From: Magnetococcus marinus MC-1
GTDB lineage: Bacteria; Pseudomonadota; Magnetococcia; Magnetococcales; Magnetococcaceae
Reading direction: 5' to 3'
NCBI RefSeq assembly: GCF_000014865.1
Contig: NC_008576.1
Location: 711,501 to 775,500, forward strand
DNA: 64,000 nt
A program made the position numbers and the translations under genes. Shown here one piece after another: positions 7,246 to 16,224 of the stretch. Each line of letters begins with the position of its first letter. The stretch's first letter is position 1. The notes beneath the pieces were generated by a model, which worked only from the letters and a program-made list of their open reading frames with translations, ran no database searches and was not told the DNA's origin.

Positions 7246-9112
7246 CCTGACCGGCCAGCGCCTACCCGAGGCGGAACAGCTGACCGCGATGACCCGCGCT
7301 TTGGCCCACCGTGGCCCCGATGGTGAGGGCATGCATCGTGAGCCGGGGGTGGGGTTGGGGCACCGGCGTCTCTCTATCATTGATCTGGCCGGGGGGGCGC
7401 AGCCACTCTGGAATGAAGATCGTTCGGTGGCGGTGGTGTTTAATGGGGAGATCTATAATTTCCCAGATCTTATGCAGCGTTTGCAGGGCCTAGGGCACCA
7501 ATTCCACAGCCGCAGCGATACCGAGGTGATTGTGCATGCCTGGGAGCAGTGGGGGGAGCAGTGTGTGGAGGCGTTGCAGGGGATGTTTGCCTTCGCCCTG
7601 TGGGACCGCTGCCAAGGGGTGCTGTTTGTGGCTCGGGATCGCTTGGGTATTAAACCCCTCTACTATGGGTTTAGTGAGGATGGTTGGCTGCTGGTGGGTT
7701 CTGAATTAAAGGCGCTGACCGCCCATCCTGGTTTGTCGCGGAGTTTGGATCCTAAGGGGGTGATGGACTATTTCGCCTATGGCTATATTCCCGACCCCCA
7801 CAGCATCTACCGTCAGGTAAAAAAATTGGAGCCGGGCTACTGCGCCCGCTTTACCCTGGGCTCTGGGGATTGGCGTCTGCGCTGTTATTGGGATTTAAGC
7901 TTTGCCGCCCAACCCTTGACAGAGGCCGCCGCACTCCAGCAGTTACAAGAGCTGCTGGGGCAGACGGTGCAGAGTCACACCCTAGCGGATGTGCCATTGG
8001 GGGCCTTCCTCTCCGGTGGTGTGGACTCCTCCTTAATCACCGCGCTGCTGGCCAAGCAGAGTCAAACCCCGCTCCAGGCGTTGACGGTGGCCTTTACCGG
8101 TAGCCGTGAGGATGAAGCGCCACATGCCCGTGCGGTCGCCCAACATCTGGGGGTACAGCAGCAGCTGTTGACGGTGGATCCCCTGGATTTTGAGCGTTTG
8201 GAGCGTCTGCCGGGTCTCTATGATGAACCCTTTGCAGACAGTTCGGCGTGGCCCACTTTTTTGCTCTGCGAGGCGGCGGCCAGTCGTATGAAGGTGGTGC
8301 TCTCTGGGGATGGTGGGGATGAGTTGTGTGCAGGTTACAGCCGCTATCGCCTGTTTATGGCCGAACAGCAGGTGCGGCAACGGGTACCCAGTTGGCTGCG
8401 TCGTGGCCTGTTTGGGCCCATGGGCATGCTCTATCCCAAGCTGGATAACGCCCCGCGCTGGTTGCGGGCCAAGAGCACCCTGCAAGCCTTGGGTGAGGGG
8501 CCCCTTGAGGGGCTGTTTCGGGGGGCCTCCATGATGGATCCGGCCATGGGGCAGGGCTTGTTGGCCCCCGATTTAATGTTGCTGGATTATCATCCCATAG
8601 AGCATTTTTACCGCTTGAATGCGCGGTTGCCCGAGCAGGTAGCCTTTCATGATCGCATGCTCTATCTCGATTTTAAGACCTTTCTGGCAGGGCGGGTGTT
8701 GACCAAGGTGGACCGTGCCAGCATGGCGGTGGGGCTGGAGGTGCGGGTGCCGTTGCTGGATCATCGCTTGGTAGAGTGGGCGGGGCGTCTGCCTTGGTGC
8801 CTCAAGATGCAGGGGGGGCAGGGCAAATATCTGTTAAAAAAACTGGCCGCGCAACAGGTGCCTGCGACCGCCGTCTACCGCTCAAAACAGGGTTTTATCC
8901 CACCCCTGGCGGCTTGGTTGCGGGGGCCGTTGCAAGAGCGTTTGCAGGATCGTTTGAGCAGTCGGGTGATCACGGAGTCAGGGCTGTTTCATCCCCGCTG
9001 GATCCACTGGATGCTGGAACAGCACCGCAAGAAAAAACAGGATCTCTCCATGCCCCTGTGGTCGCTGTTGATGTTTGAGGGCATGCTGCGCAAGGCGCAA
9101 AATAAGGGTTAG
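7220..9112 (+). CDS. Asparagine synthetase-type amidotransferase (exosortase A system-associated, TIGR03108-like)
   Basis: A 630-residue two-domain enzyme. The start at 7220 is chosen because it places Cys2 (MCG) at the mature N-terminus, where it must be to act as the glutaminase nucleophile; an upstream ATG at 7199 would bury it. The class-II glutamine amidotransferase domain (RGPDGEG, FNGEIYN, SRSDTE) spans about residues 1-200. The synthetase domain follows, with the pyrophosphate loop SGGVDSS near residue 265. It would move ammonia from glutamine to an adenylated carboxylate. In this locus the acceptor is probably an exopolysaccharide sugar acid or the modified peptide rather than free aspartate; that is inference. 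Confidence 0.88.
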   Translation: MCGLSAILDLTGQRLPEAEQLTAMTRALAHRGPDGEGMHREPGVGLGHRRLSIIDLAGGAQPLWNEDRSVAVVFNGEIYNFPDLMQRLQGLGHQFHSRSDTEVIVHAWEQWGEQCVEALQGMFAFALWDRCQGVLFVARDRLGIKPLYYGFSEDGWLLVGSELKALTAHPGLSRSLDPKGVMDYFAYGYIPDPHSIYRQVKKLEPGYCARFTLGSGDWRLRCYWDLSFAAQPLTEAAALQQLQELLGQTVQSHTLADVPLGAFLSGGVDSSLITALLAKQSQTPLQALTVAFTGSREDEAPHARAVAQHLGVQQQLLTVDPLDFERLERLPGLYDEPFADSSAWPTFLLCEAAASRMKVVLSGDGGDELCAGYSRYRLFMAEQQVRQRVPSWLRRGLFGPMGMLYPKLDNAPRWLRAKSTLQALGEGPLEGLFRGASMMDPAMGQGLLAPDLMLLDYHPIEHFYRLNARLPEQVAFHDRMLYLDFKTFLAGRVLTKVDRASMAVGLEVRVPLLDHRLVEWAGRLPWCLKMQGGQGKYLLKKLAAQQVPATAVYRSKQGFIPPLAAWLRGPLQERLQDRLSSRVITESGLFHPRWIHWMLEQHRKKKQDLSMPLWSLLMFEGMLRKAQNKG

Positions 9113-9168
9113 GTAAGCCCGCGAGGTGAAGAGGAGAGGGCGGGGGGCATGCCGCTTTACCCCTTTAC

Positions 9169-9200
9169 AAAAAAACCCGCCAAAGCTGGCGGGTTTTTTT
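9169..9200. terminator. Bidirectional intrinsic terminator
   Basis: AAAAAACCCGCCA, a short AGC loop, then TGGCGGGTTTTTTT forms a GC stem with A and T tracts on both sides. It lies between two converging genes, the amidotransferase (+) and the lipoprotein (-), so it can end transcription from both sides. Confidence 0.85.
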
Positions 9201-9232
9201 GTGGGTTCAGCAAGTCAGCGCTTAGGCTAAAC

Positions 9233-9532
9233 TTACTTGTGCATGTTGTGCTCAAACATGCGCTTGCTTTTTTCAGCAGAGGTGCCAGCCTTGGAGGCTT
9301 CCAGCTTGGCTTTCTCGGCGGCACTCCAAGCGGCGGCGGCCTCTTCTTTGGCCTTTTTAGCCTCTTCACGTGCGGCATTGGCTTCAATCTGGGCAGAACT
9401 GGCGGCAACGGATGCACGCTCAGCAGTGACCATAGCTTTATCAAGCTTGGCTTGATCTTCGGGGCTCAACGTGGCGCAGCCACCAAGCAACATGGCGGCG
9501 GCCAGAGCCAGGGTGGCGGTCTTCTTGGCCAT
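9233..9532 (-). CDS. Lpp/OprI-like alanine-zipper outer-membrane lipoprotein
   Basis: A 99-residue lipoprotein. The start at 9532 gives a short signal peptide (MAKKTATLALAAAMLLGGC) with lipobox LGGC, so Cys19 would be lipidated. The mature part is a continuous Ala-rich, charged coiled coil (AAREEAKKAKEEAAAA), and the last residue is Lys. In Lpp the terminal Lys is joined to peptidoglycan, so this protein probably tethers the outer membrane to the wall. AGGAG precedes the start at good spacing. It is a single-gene unit with a terminator on its 3' side. Confidence 0.85.
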   Translation of the reverse strand: MAKKTATLALAAAMLLGGCATLSPEDQAKLDKAMVTAERASVAASSAQIEANAAREEAKKAKEEAAAAWSAAEKAKLEASKAGTSAEKSKRMFEHNMHK

Positions 9533-9578
9533 GGTAAGTCTCCTGACAAGGTGATGGGTCAAAAAATACTGACCTCAT

Positions 9579-9608
9579 TCTATACGCTTTTCATTGACCA
9601 TTTGCCAG
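9579..9608 (-). promoter_or_regulatory. Possible sigma-70 promoter of the lipoprotein gene
   Basis: Read on the minus strand: CTGGCA (9603-9608), an 18-base spacer, then TATAGA (9579-9584), about 50 bases before the start codon. The -10 is good and the -35 is weak. This is by eye only. Confidence 0.35.
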
Positions 9609-9780
9609 AAAAAACAGAGAAAAAGGGTAACAAGCGTGTAAAAAATAGCAATGATTGGCGAATGAGTGGGCAAGCTGCGTCCAATATTAGGGGGCGTAGC
9701 GATGATCGCTCTAAGGTTGGTGGTGCGTTGTGCACCGTCGCCAGAGGGGTGCCCGCACGCAGAGGCTGTACCACAGATAC

Positions 9781-9810
9781 AAAAAGGGGGGCGCCCTTGT
9801 GCCCCCCCTG
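9781..9810 (-). terminator. Intrinsic terminator of acs
   Basis: On the minus strand a G-run and a C-run (GGGGGGC / GCGCCCCCC) pair across a short loop and are followed by TTTTT. It lies 30 bases after the acs stop codon. Confidence 0.7.
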
Positions 9811-9839
9811 ATGATCAAACCGACACGAGCCCGCCAAAT

Positions 9840-11774
9840 CTATTTGGGCATGTTGTCGATGAGGTTTTGCACCACCGATGGATCGGCCAGGGTTGAGGTA
9901 TCCCCTAGGGTGTCCACTTCATGGGCAGCAATCTTGCGGAGAATGCGGCGCATGATCTTGCCGGAACGGGTCTTGGGCAGGCCGGGGGCAAACTGGATCA
10001 CATCCAATGAGGCAATGGGGCCAATCTCCTTGCGGACCAGCTTGACCAACTCGGTTTTGAGTGCGTCAGAGGGCTCAACCCCGCTCATAAGGGTCACATA
10101 GGCGTAGATGCCCTGACCCTTGATCTCATGGGGCATGCCCACCACCGCCGCTTCGGCAACTTGATCGTGCAGCACCAAGGCGCTCTCTACTTCAGCGGTA
10201 CCCAAACGGTGGCCGGAGACGTTGATCACATCATCCACCCGCCCCGTGATCCAATAGTAGCCATCTTCATCACGGCGGCAGCCATCCCCACAGAAATAGT
10301 AGCCGGGATAGTTGGCAAAATAGGTGTTGATAAAACGATCATGGTCGCCATACACGGTACGCATCATGCCCGGCCAGGGATGATCCAAAACCAGGATGCC
10401 TTCACAGGGGCCCTCCATCTCTTTGCCCTCGTTGGAGAGCACTTTGGGGTTGACCCCAAAGAAGGGACGGGTTGCTGAACCGGGTTTTAAGGGGGTTGCC
10501 CCAGGCAGTGGGGTAATCAAAATTCCCCCGGTTTCGGTCTGCCACCAAGTGTCCACAATGGGGCAGCGCCCTTCACCCACTACATGGTAGTACCACTCCC
10601 ACGCCTCGGGGTTGATGGGCTCACCCACGCTGCCAAGGATGCGCAGCGATTGACGCGAGGTGGCCTTAACCAGTGCGTCCCCCTGGCTCATGATGGAGCG
10701 AATGGCGGTGGGAGCGGTGTAGAAAATGCTCACCTGATGTTTATCCACCACCTGCCAAAAGCGGGAAGCGTCCGGGTAGGTGGGCACCCCTTCGAACATC
10801 AAGGTGGTGGCCCCATTGGCTAAGGGTCCATAAACAATGTAGGTGTGGCCCGTTACCCAGCCTACGTCTGCGGTACACCAGTAGATGTCATCCTCATGAT
10901 AATCGAAGATATATTGGTGGGTGATAGAGGCATACAGCAGATAACCACCGGTGGTGTGCAGAACCCCCTTGGGCTTGCCGGTGGAGCCCGAGGTGTAGAG
11001 CACAAACAGCGGATCTTCGGCATCCATCTCCTCGGGGGGGCAGTCGGCACTGGCGGCTGCAATGGCTTCGTGATACCAAACATCGCGCCCTTCGGTCCAC
11101 TCAATCTCTAATTGGGTATCTTGCACCACAAAACAGGTGTGTACGTTGGGGCACTGGGCCAGCGCGGTCTCGACATTTTTACGCAGGGGGATCTTTTTAG
11201 AACCACGCATGCCGCCATCGGCGGTGATCACCACGCGACACTCGGCATCAATAATGCGGTCCCGCAGTGCATCGGGAGAGAAACCCCCAAAGACGATGGA
11301 GTGCACCGCGCCAATGCGGGTACAAGCGAGCATGGCCACAGCGGCTTCGGGAATCATGGGCATGTAGATGCAAACCCGATCCCCTTTTTTAACGCCCCGT
11401 GCTTTTAAAGCGTTGGCAAACTTATTGACCAACGCAGAGAGTTCACGGTAGGTGATTTTACGGTCGGCAGCGGGATTATCCCCTTCCCAGAGGATGGCCA
11501 CTTTATCCCCGCGTTTTTCCAGGTGGCGGTCAATACAGTTGTAGGAGACGTTGAGTTTGGCCCCCTCAAACCATTTGATATGACCTTTACGCAGATCAAA
11601 ATCCAGAACGTTGTCCCATTTTTTAAACCAATCAATGCGCGCCTCGGCCTGTTCAGCCCAAAAGGCCGCCGGGTCGTCGATGGAACGTTTATACATTTCT
11701 TGGTACTGTTCCTCGTTGATCAGCGCGTTGGCCGCAACATTGGGATCAACGGGGTAGACTTTAACGTCGCTCAT
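9840..11774 (-). CDS. acs: Acetyl-CoA synthetase (AMP-forming)
   Basis: A 644-residue ANL-superfamily enzyme making acetyl-CoA from acetate, ATP and CoA through acetyl-AMP. Visible motifs: [12 protein letters not shown] (ATP/AMP loop), [10 protein letters not shown] (A5), [22 protein letters not shown] region (hinge and A8), and [12 protein letters not shown] near the C-terminus, whose Lys is the one acetylated to switch the enzyme off in other bacteria. The length is normal. I chose the ATG at 11774 (GGAGAGAGA upstream, [11 protein letters not shown] opening); the frame is open to 11957 without homology-like sequence. It appears to be a monocistronic unit with its own terminator. Confidence 0.95.
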   Translation of the reverse strand: MSDVKVYPVDPNVAANALINEEQYQEMYKRSIDDPAAFWAEQAEARIDWFKKWDNVLDFDLRKGHIKWFEGAKLNVSYNCIDRHLEKRGDKVAILWEGDNPAADRKITYRELSALVNKFANALKARGVKKGDRVCIYMPMIPEAAVAMLACTRIGAVHSIVFGGFSPDALRDRIIDAECRVVITADGGMRGSKKIPLRKNVETALAQCPNVHTCFVVQDTQLEIEWTEGRDVWYHEAIAAASADCPPEEMDAEDPLFVLYTSGSTGKPKGVLHTTGGYLLYASITHQYIFDYHEDDIYWCTADVGWVTGHTYIVYGPLANGATTLMFEGVPTYPDASRFWQVVDKHQVSIFYTAPTAIRSIMSQGDALVKATSRQSLRILGSVGEPINPEAWEWYYHVVGEGRCPIVDTWWQTETGGILITPLPGATPLKPGSATRPFFGVNPKVLSNEGKEMEGPCEGILVLDHPWPGMMRTVYGDHDRFINTYFANYPGYYFCGDGCRRDEDGYYWITGRVDDVINVSGHRLGTAEVESALVLHDQVAEAAVVGMPHEIKGQGIYAYVTLMSGVEPSDALKTELVKLVRKEIGPIASLDVIQFAPGLPKTRSGKIMRRILRKIAAHEVDTLGDTSTLADPSVVQNLIDNMPK

Positions 11775-12193
11775 AAGATTCTCTCTCCACCTAAAGCTGG
11801 CAATAGGACAAACACCCCCCACGGCACCGATCGTTATTGGTATAGGATACGATGGTGGTTCTCCTTCCTTGAATTTTGCGAAAGGAAAGAAACAGCTTTC
11901 TCCTACCTGCATGTTACCATTATGTTTCGATTGTAGCGGCGCAAAAGGTCCTTGCAAGCATGTATGGGGGGGGTTTCAGAAAAAAATGGGGCGCTTAACC
12001 TGAAAGGGAGCTTGTCGTTTCAGGATAATTAACCTAACACCATAGAATGATTTATTTATTAATATATGCTGTAAACGTTATATATGTGACCACAAAAAAA
12101 CCGCCCCGGGTGGAATCCCGGGGCGGTTTGAGGGTTTTTTACTAATAGTGATATTTTATTGTCATATCTTTGCAATAATACAAAGATAATTGG
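11775..12193. other. Intergenic stretch upstream of acs
   Basis: About 420 bases with no supported gene. The left part must hold the acs promoter (minus strand). The right part is AT-rich (12020-12090) and ends in a strong terminator hairpin. No operator could be identified. Confidence 0.5.
12098..12136 (-). terminator. Strong intrinsic terminator
   Basis: AAACCGCCCCGGG (12098-12110) and CCCGGGGCGGTTT (12117-12129) form a perfect 13-bp stem with a 6-base loop. On the minus strand it is followed by a long T tract, 58 bases after the stop of the small membrane protein gene. A weaker T run on the plus side (12135-12140) could make it bidirectional. Confidence 0.85.
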
Positions 12194-12469
12194 TTAATTT
12201 CGGCAATCCTCATCGGGTCCGCAGCGCCACCAAAGAATGCGGCCACACGCTTCACACTTTTTAACGTGGGCCATATAGTAGACCAAACCCAAGATGATAA
12301 AGATGGGTAAAATAATGATCGCAGCAGCCAGGAAAGGGCCCATAGCGGCATCGTCGGAGATAATGCCACCCATCTCTAAAATACCGATGAGGGTCCAGAG
12401 CATGATTAAAAAACCGCCTACGAAGATCAGGGTGTTGATTCTGATCAAGGGTCTTGCATGTTTACTCAT
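12194..12469 (-). CDS. Small two-helix membrane protein with Cys-rich tail
   Basis: A 91-residue protein I do not recognise. It has two membrane helices (about 12-35 and 45-68) and a short polar tail with four Cys in C-x2-C-x7-C-x5-C order (CEACG...WRCG...DC), which resembles a small zinc knuckle. The start at 12469 follows CAGGAG at good spacing; the open frame upstream lacks a site. It is divergent from comEC and followed by a strong terminator, so it is expressed alone. Confidence 0.65.
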   Translation of the reverse strand: MSKHARPLIRINTLIFVGGFLIMLWTLIGILEMGGIISDDAAMGPFLAAAIIILPIFIILGLVYYMAHVKKCEACGRILWWRCGPDEDCRN

Positions 12470-12562
12470 GAACGCAACTCCTGGACTTGTGGGCAGGCAT
12501 AGAAATCTGCATTTCATACGACCCGACATTAACCGTAAAAATATGCCCCCTCAAGCAAGCTA

Positions 12563-15010
12563 ATGATAGGGGCTATTCAAAAAGTAGGCAACACTCTTTT
12601 CTACGAGGTCGCGGCCCAGGGTGGGCGGGGGCGTGGTTTGGTGTTGTTTTTATTCGCTATGATTGGCGGCATTGTTGGCGCCCAAGGGGGTGCTGCCAAG
12701 CTGGTGGGGCTGCTGTTGGTGCTGCCCCTGCTCGGGTTGATGGGGGGTCATTTTAAGTCGTGGCGCCATGGCTTGATTCTCTTATTAGGGTTGGGGGTCG
12801 GTTTTTTTAATATGCAGTGGCGGGGTAATCCGGCCCCGCTCAGCGTGCCTTCCCAGTGGCAGCAGGGGGTGGTGGTAGAGGGGTTGCTGGCGCAACGGAG
12901 CCAGCGGGGGCTTGCCAACCGTTTACAGCTTACCGAGCTGGTGGTAGAGGGAGAGGCGTTGCCGGGCGAAGCGTGGATTACCCTCTACCACCAAACCACG
13001 TCGGTCACACCCGGTACACGGCTGCGGCTGCACGCCAAGCTCCGCACCACGCAGGGGCTGCGGGTGCCCGGCGGTTTTGACTACGGTTTATGGCTGCGGC
13101 GGCAAGGGGTGGTGATGACAGGCCATAGCAGCCACCCGGTGGTGGCGCTGGCCGATGGTGGAGGTTATGCCTGGAACCGTTTTCGCTGGCAGGTCAGCCA
13201 ATGGATCGCCACCACTCTGCCCGGAGCCACCGGCGCGGTGGCACAAGCCCTGTTGGTGGGCATGCGCGACGCCATGGCGTTGCCCTTACAAGAGCAGTGG
13301 CAGGTGGCGGGTCTCTACCACCTGGTCGCCATTTCAGGGTTGCACGTGGGGCTGGTGGCGGCAGGCTTGTTCCAGTTATGGCGCTGGTTGCTCAGCCGCC
13401 GTTTACGCTGGGTGGCGCGTTGGGATCTTAAACCGTGGGCCGCTCTGTTGAGCCTGCCCGGTGTCTTGGCCTATGGTTTTTTGGCGGGCTGGGGGGTCTC
13501 GACCCAACGGGCGGTGGTGATGGCGGTGGTGTTGCTGCTGGCCTTGGGCAGTGGTCGCTGGCCACAAAGCTGGCGGGCGTTGCAGTGGGCGGCGCTGCTG
13601 TTGCTGCTGTGGCAACCATGGGATCTGTTTGGGGCGGGCTTTCAGCTCTCCTTTTTGTGTGTGGTGGTGTTGCTGGGCGTGTTCAGCCCAGCAGCTCCTG
13701 AACTGGCCGGGGTCATGCAGCGGGCGTGGTCGCCTCCAGAACCGCAGAGCAGCAACCGCTGGCATAGGCTGCTTAAAGGGGGGCTAGAGAGTGCTAAAGC
13801 CTCCCTATTGCTGGGGTTGGTGACGGGGCCGCTGGTGGCGGGGGTGTTCCACCGCGTCGCCCTCTATGGGGTGGGGTTAAATCTGTTGGTCATACCCTGG
13901 GTCGGTTTTTTGGTGGTACCGGTGGGGCTGCTGGCGGTGGTGCTCTATCCCCTTGTTCCCCCCCTGGCGGGTTGGCTGTTGCAACTGACCGGTTGGTTGT
14001 TGTGGCCGGTGCAGGAGCTGGTTAGCTGGGTCAATACCCTGCCCGGAGCGTGGTGGCGGGTTGCCGGGCAGGGGGATGACCTGCTGTGGGCCTATGTGCT
14101 GGTGGTGGGTTTGGCTTTTATGCAGCGTGCTTACCGTGGTCCATTGCTGCTGCTGGCGCTGCTGCTGGCCAGTTGGCCCCAAAGTGCCACCCCCCCCACC
14201 ACCCTAGAGGTGACGGTGTTGGAGGTGGGGCAAGCCCAGGCGGTGGTGGTGCGAGATCGCGCCAATGGCTGGAGTGTGTTGGATGCAGGTGGGGTGGTCA
14301 GCAGCCATTACCATGTGGGGGAACATCTGCTGTCGGGCTATTTGTGGGATCGTGGGGTGCAGCACCTGCAACGGGTGGTGGTGAGCCATGCCCAGCGTGA
14401 CCATATGGCCGGTGCGGCGCGGTTGTTGCGGAATTTTGCCGTGGAGGAGCTGTGGCTGCCCCTGCGCCCCGCCGATGAAAAACCACGTGGGGATTTGCAG
14501 CATCTCGTGCAGGTAGCCCAGCAACGGGGGGTGCTGGTGCGCTATCTGAGCCAGGGCTTTGAGCAGCGAGCAGGGGAGCTGCTGTGGCGCATCGGCCACC
14601 CCGATCCGCAGAACCTGGAGCGTGATGCCAATGAGGGCTGTCTGGTGGTGGAGCTGGTGGCGCAAGGGCAACGGCTGCTGTTTCCCGGTGATATTGAAAA
14701 AAGGGGGGAGGCTGCCCTGCAACGCTCTGGCTGGTTGCATGGGGTGGATTGGCTGATGGCCCCGCACCATGGTAGTCGCACCTCCAGCTCCGAGCCCTTT
14801 GTGCGAGCCAGCGCAGCCAAACAGGTGGTTTTTTCGGTGGGGGTTGCCAATCAATGGGGTTTCCCCAAAGCGGAGGTGCTGGAGCGCTGGCGCCAGAGTG
14901 GTGCCCGGATTTGGCGCACCGACCACAGCGGATCGCTACGTTTTTGTGTGGATAAACAGGGCGTTCACCAGCAAAACTGGCAGGAAAACCCCTTGCAAGG
15001 TTGCCCGTGA
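12563..15010 (+). CDS. comEC: ComEC/Rec2-type DNA uptake channel
   Basis: An 815-residue polytopic inner-membrane protein. Residues about 25-75 are N-terminal membrane helices, followed by an OB-like soluble domain. The competence core carries the signature GLYHLVAISGLHVGLV, and more helices follow to about residue 530. The C-terminal metallo-beta-lactamase domain has SHAQRDHMAG (H-x3-DH), LLFPGDIE and LMAPHHGSRTSS. In competent bacteria ComEC carries single-stranded DNA across the inner membrane, and this domain is proposed to cut the non-entering strand. Length and domain order are normal. No other competence genes are nearby, so natural competence is possible but not shown. Confidence 0.92.
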   Translation: MIGAIQKVGNTLFYEVAAQGGRGRGLVLFLFAMIGGIVGAQGGAAKLVGLLLVLPLLGLMGGHFKSWRHGLILLLGLGVGFFNMQWRGNPAPLSVPSQWQQGVVVEGLLAQRSQRGLANRLQLTELVVEGEALPGEAWITLYHQTTSVTPGTRLRLHAKLRTTQGLRVPGGFDYGLWLRRQGVVMTGHSSHPVVALADGGGYAWNRFRWQVSQWIATTLPGATGAVAQALLVGMRDAMALPLQEQWQVAGLYHLVAISGLHVGLVAAGLFQLWRWLLSRRLRWVARWDLKPWAALLSLPGVLAYGFLAGWGVSTQRAVVMAVVLLLALGSGRWPQSWRALQWAALLLLLWQPWDLFGAGFQLSFLCVVVLLGVFSPAAPELAGVMQRAWSPPEPQSSNRWHRLLKGGLESAKASLLLGLVTGPLVAGVFHRVALYGVGLNLLVIPWVGFLVVPVGLLAVVLYPLVPPLAGWLLQLTGWLLWPVQELVSWVNTLPGAWWRVAGQGDDLLWAYVLVVGLAFMQRAYRGPLLLLALLLASWPQSATPPTTLEVTVLEVGQAQAVVVRDRANGWSVLDAGGVVSSHYHVGEHLLSGYLWDRGVQHLQRVVVSHAQRDHMAGAARLLRNFAVEELWLPLRPADEKPRGDLQHLVQVAQQRGVLVRYLSQGFEQRAGELLWRIGHPDPQNLERDANEGCLVVELVAQGQRLLFPGDIEKRGEAALQRSGWLHGVDWLMAPHHGSRTSSSEPFVRASAAKQVVFSVGVANQWGFPKAEVLERWRQSGARIWRTDHSGSLRFCVDKQGVHQQNWQENPLQGCP

Positions 15011-15132
15011 TTATTGGCACCAAGGTGATGGGCAGGGGGCTGCTGCAAGGCGGGTGTGGGATCTTTTGATTTTTAAAGGCAAGCGGGTTAAGCTGACGCC
15101 CCACATTGAGATAGGCAACAGGCGGTTAAGGG

Positions 15133-16224
15133 ATGAATGGGACCTCTTTTTTTGGCGGCGATGGCACGCGGCTCTCCCACTATGACTACGATCTGCCCGC
15201 AGCGCACATCGCCCAGCGCCCCATGGAGCCCAGGGATCATGCGCGGCTGCTGGTTAGCCGTGCGCAAGGGGTTGAAGATAGCCGTTTTGACCAACTGGTG
15301 GAGCATCTACAGGCGGGGGATCTGTTGGTATTAAATGATACCAAGGTGATCCCCGCGCGGCTCTTGGGGCACAAACCCAGCGGTGGAAGGGTGGAGATTT
15401 TTTTGCTCAAACCCGATCCCCAGCACCCCCCCTTATGGCGAGCCATGACCCGCAGCAATAAGCCCTTAAAGGTGGGTCAACGGGTCGAATTTGGCGAAGA
15501 TTTTTATGCTGAGTTGGTGGAACGACAGGCCGAGGGGCACGTGCTGGTGGCCCTGCATGCGGTAGGTATGGGTCTGGATGAGGCGATGCAGCATTATGGG
15601 CAGATGCCCCTACCACCCTACATCAGCGGCTCCGATGCGCAGCAGGATAAAAGCCGCTATCAGACCGTCTTCGCCCGGCGCGATGGCGCAGTGGCCGCCC
15701 CGACAGCGGGTTTACACTTTACCGATGCGCTGTTTGAGCGTTTGGCCGCCAAGGGGGTAACGTGGTGCCATGTGACCCTGCATGTGGGATTGGGGACCTT
15801 TCAACCGGTACGGGTGGAGGATCTGGATGCCCACCCGATGCATGGTGAGTGGCGGCAGTTGGAGGCCGATGCCGTTGCCAAGATCCAGCGAACCAAAGCC
15901 GCAGGGGGGCGGGTGGTGGCGGTGGGGACCACGGCGGTGCGTACCTTGGAATCCTCGGTGGATGACCAGGGGGTGTTGCAAGCCAGTTGTGGAGAGACGC
16001 GGCTGTTTATACGGCCAGGCTACCGCTTTAAGGTGGTGGACCTGATGCTCACCAATTTTCACCTGCCCAAATCCACCCTATTGATGTTGGTGGCCGCTTT
16101 TGTCGGACGGTCGCGGCTACGCCGGGATTATGCCCATGCCATGGGGAAAAACTACCGCTTCTACTCCTATGGGGATACCACGCTGCTCTATCCCCAGCTT
16201 GAGGAGGAAAGGGGTCTATCCTGA
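15133..16224 (+). CDS. queA: S-adenosylmethionine:tRNA ribosyltransferase-isomerase (queuosine)
   Basis: A 363-residue QueA, which transfers and isomerises the ribosyl part of SAM onto preQ1 in tRNA to give epoxyqueuosine. Family features seen: YDLPAAHIAQRP at the start of the conserved region, VLNDTKVIPARL, SGGRVEIFLL, the signature APTAGLHFT, and LTNFHLPKSTLLMLV near the end. The ATG at 15133 gives about 15 extra residues before the conserved YDLP; no better start is seen. It is convergent with the next gene, overlapping by 9 bases. The partner enzyme tgt, often adjacent, lies 4.8 kb away beyond an accessory island. Confidence 0.94.
   Translation: MNGTSFFGGDGTRLSHYDYDLPAAHIAQRPMEPRDHARLLVSRAQGVEDSRFDQLVEHLQAGDLLVLNDTKVIPARLLGHKPSGGRVEIFLLKPDPQHPPLWRAMTRSNKPLKVGQRVEFGEDFYAELVERQAEGHVLVALHAVGMGLDEAMQHYGQMPLPPYISGSDAQQDKSRYQTVFARRDGAVAAPTAGLHFTDALFERLAAKGVTWCHVTLHVGLGTFQPVRVEDLDAHPMHGEWRQLEADAVAKIQRTKAAGGRVVAVGTTAVRTLESSVDDQGVLQASCGETRLFIRPGYRFKVVDLMLTNFHLPKSTLLMLVAAFVGRSRLRRDYAHAMGKNYRFYSYGDTTLLYPQLEEERGLS

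Larger units (their letters stand above)
9533..9839. other. Intergenic stretch between the lipoprotein gene and acs
   Basis: No gene is supported. It holds the possible lipoprotein promoter near its left end and the acs terminator near its right end. The middle (about 9620-9780) shows nothing I recognise. Confidence 0.6.

Noticed and set aside
4869-9112. A true lasso-peptide biosynthetic cluster
   Set aside because: No B2 leader protease, no ABC exporter and no short precursor; the asparagine synthetase keeps its glutaminase half.
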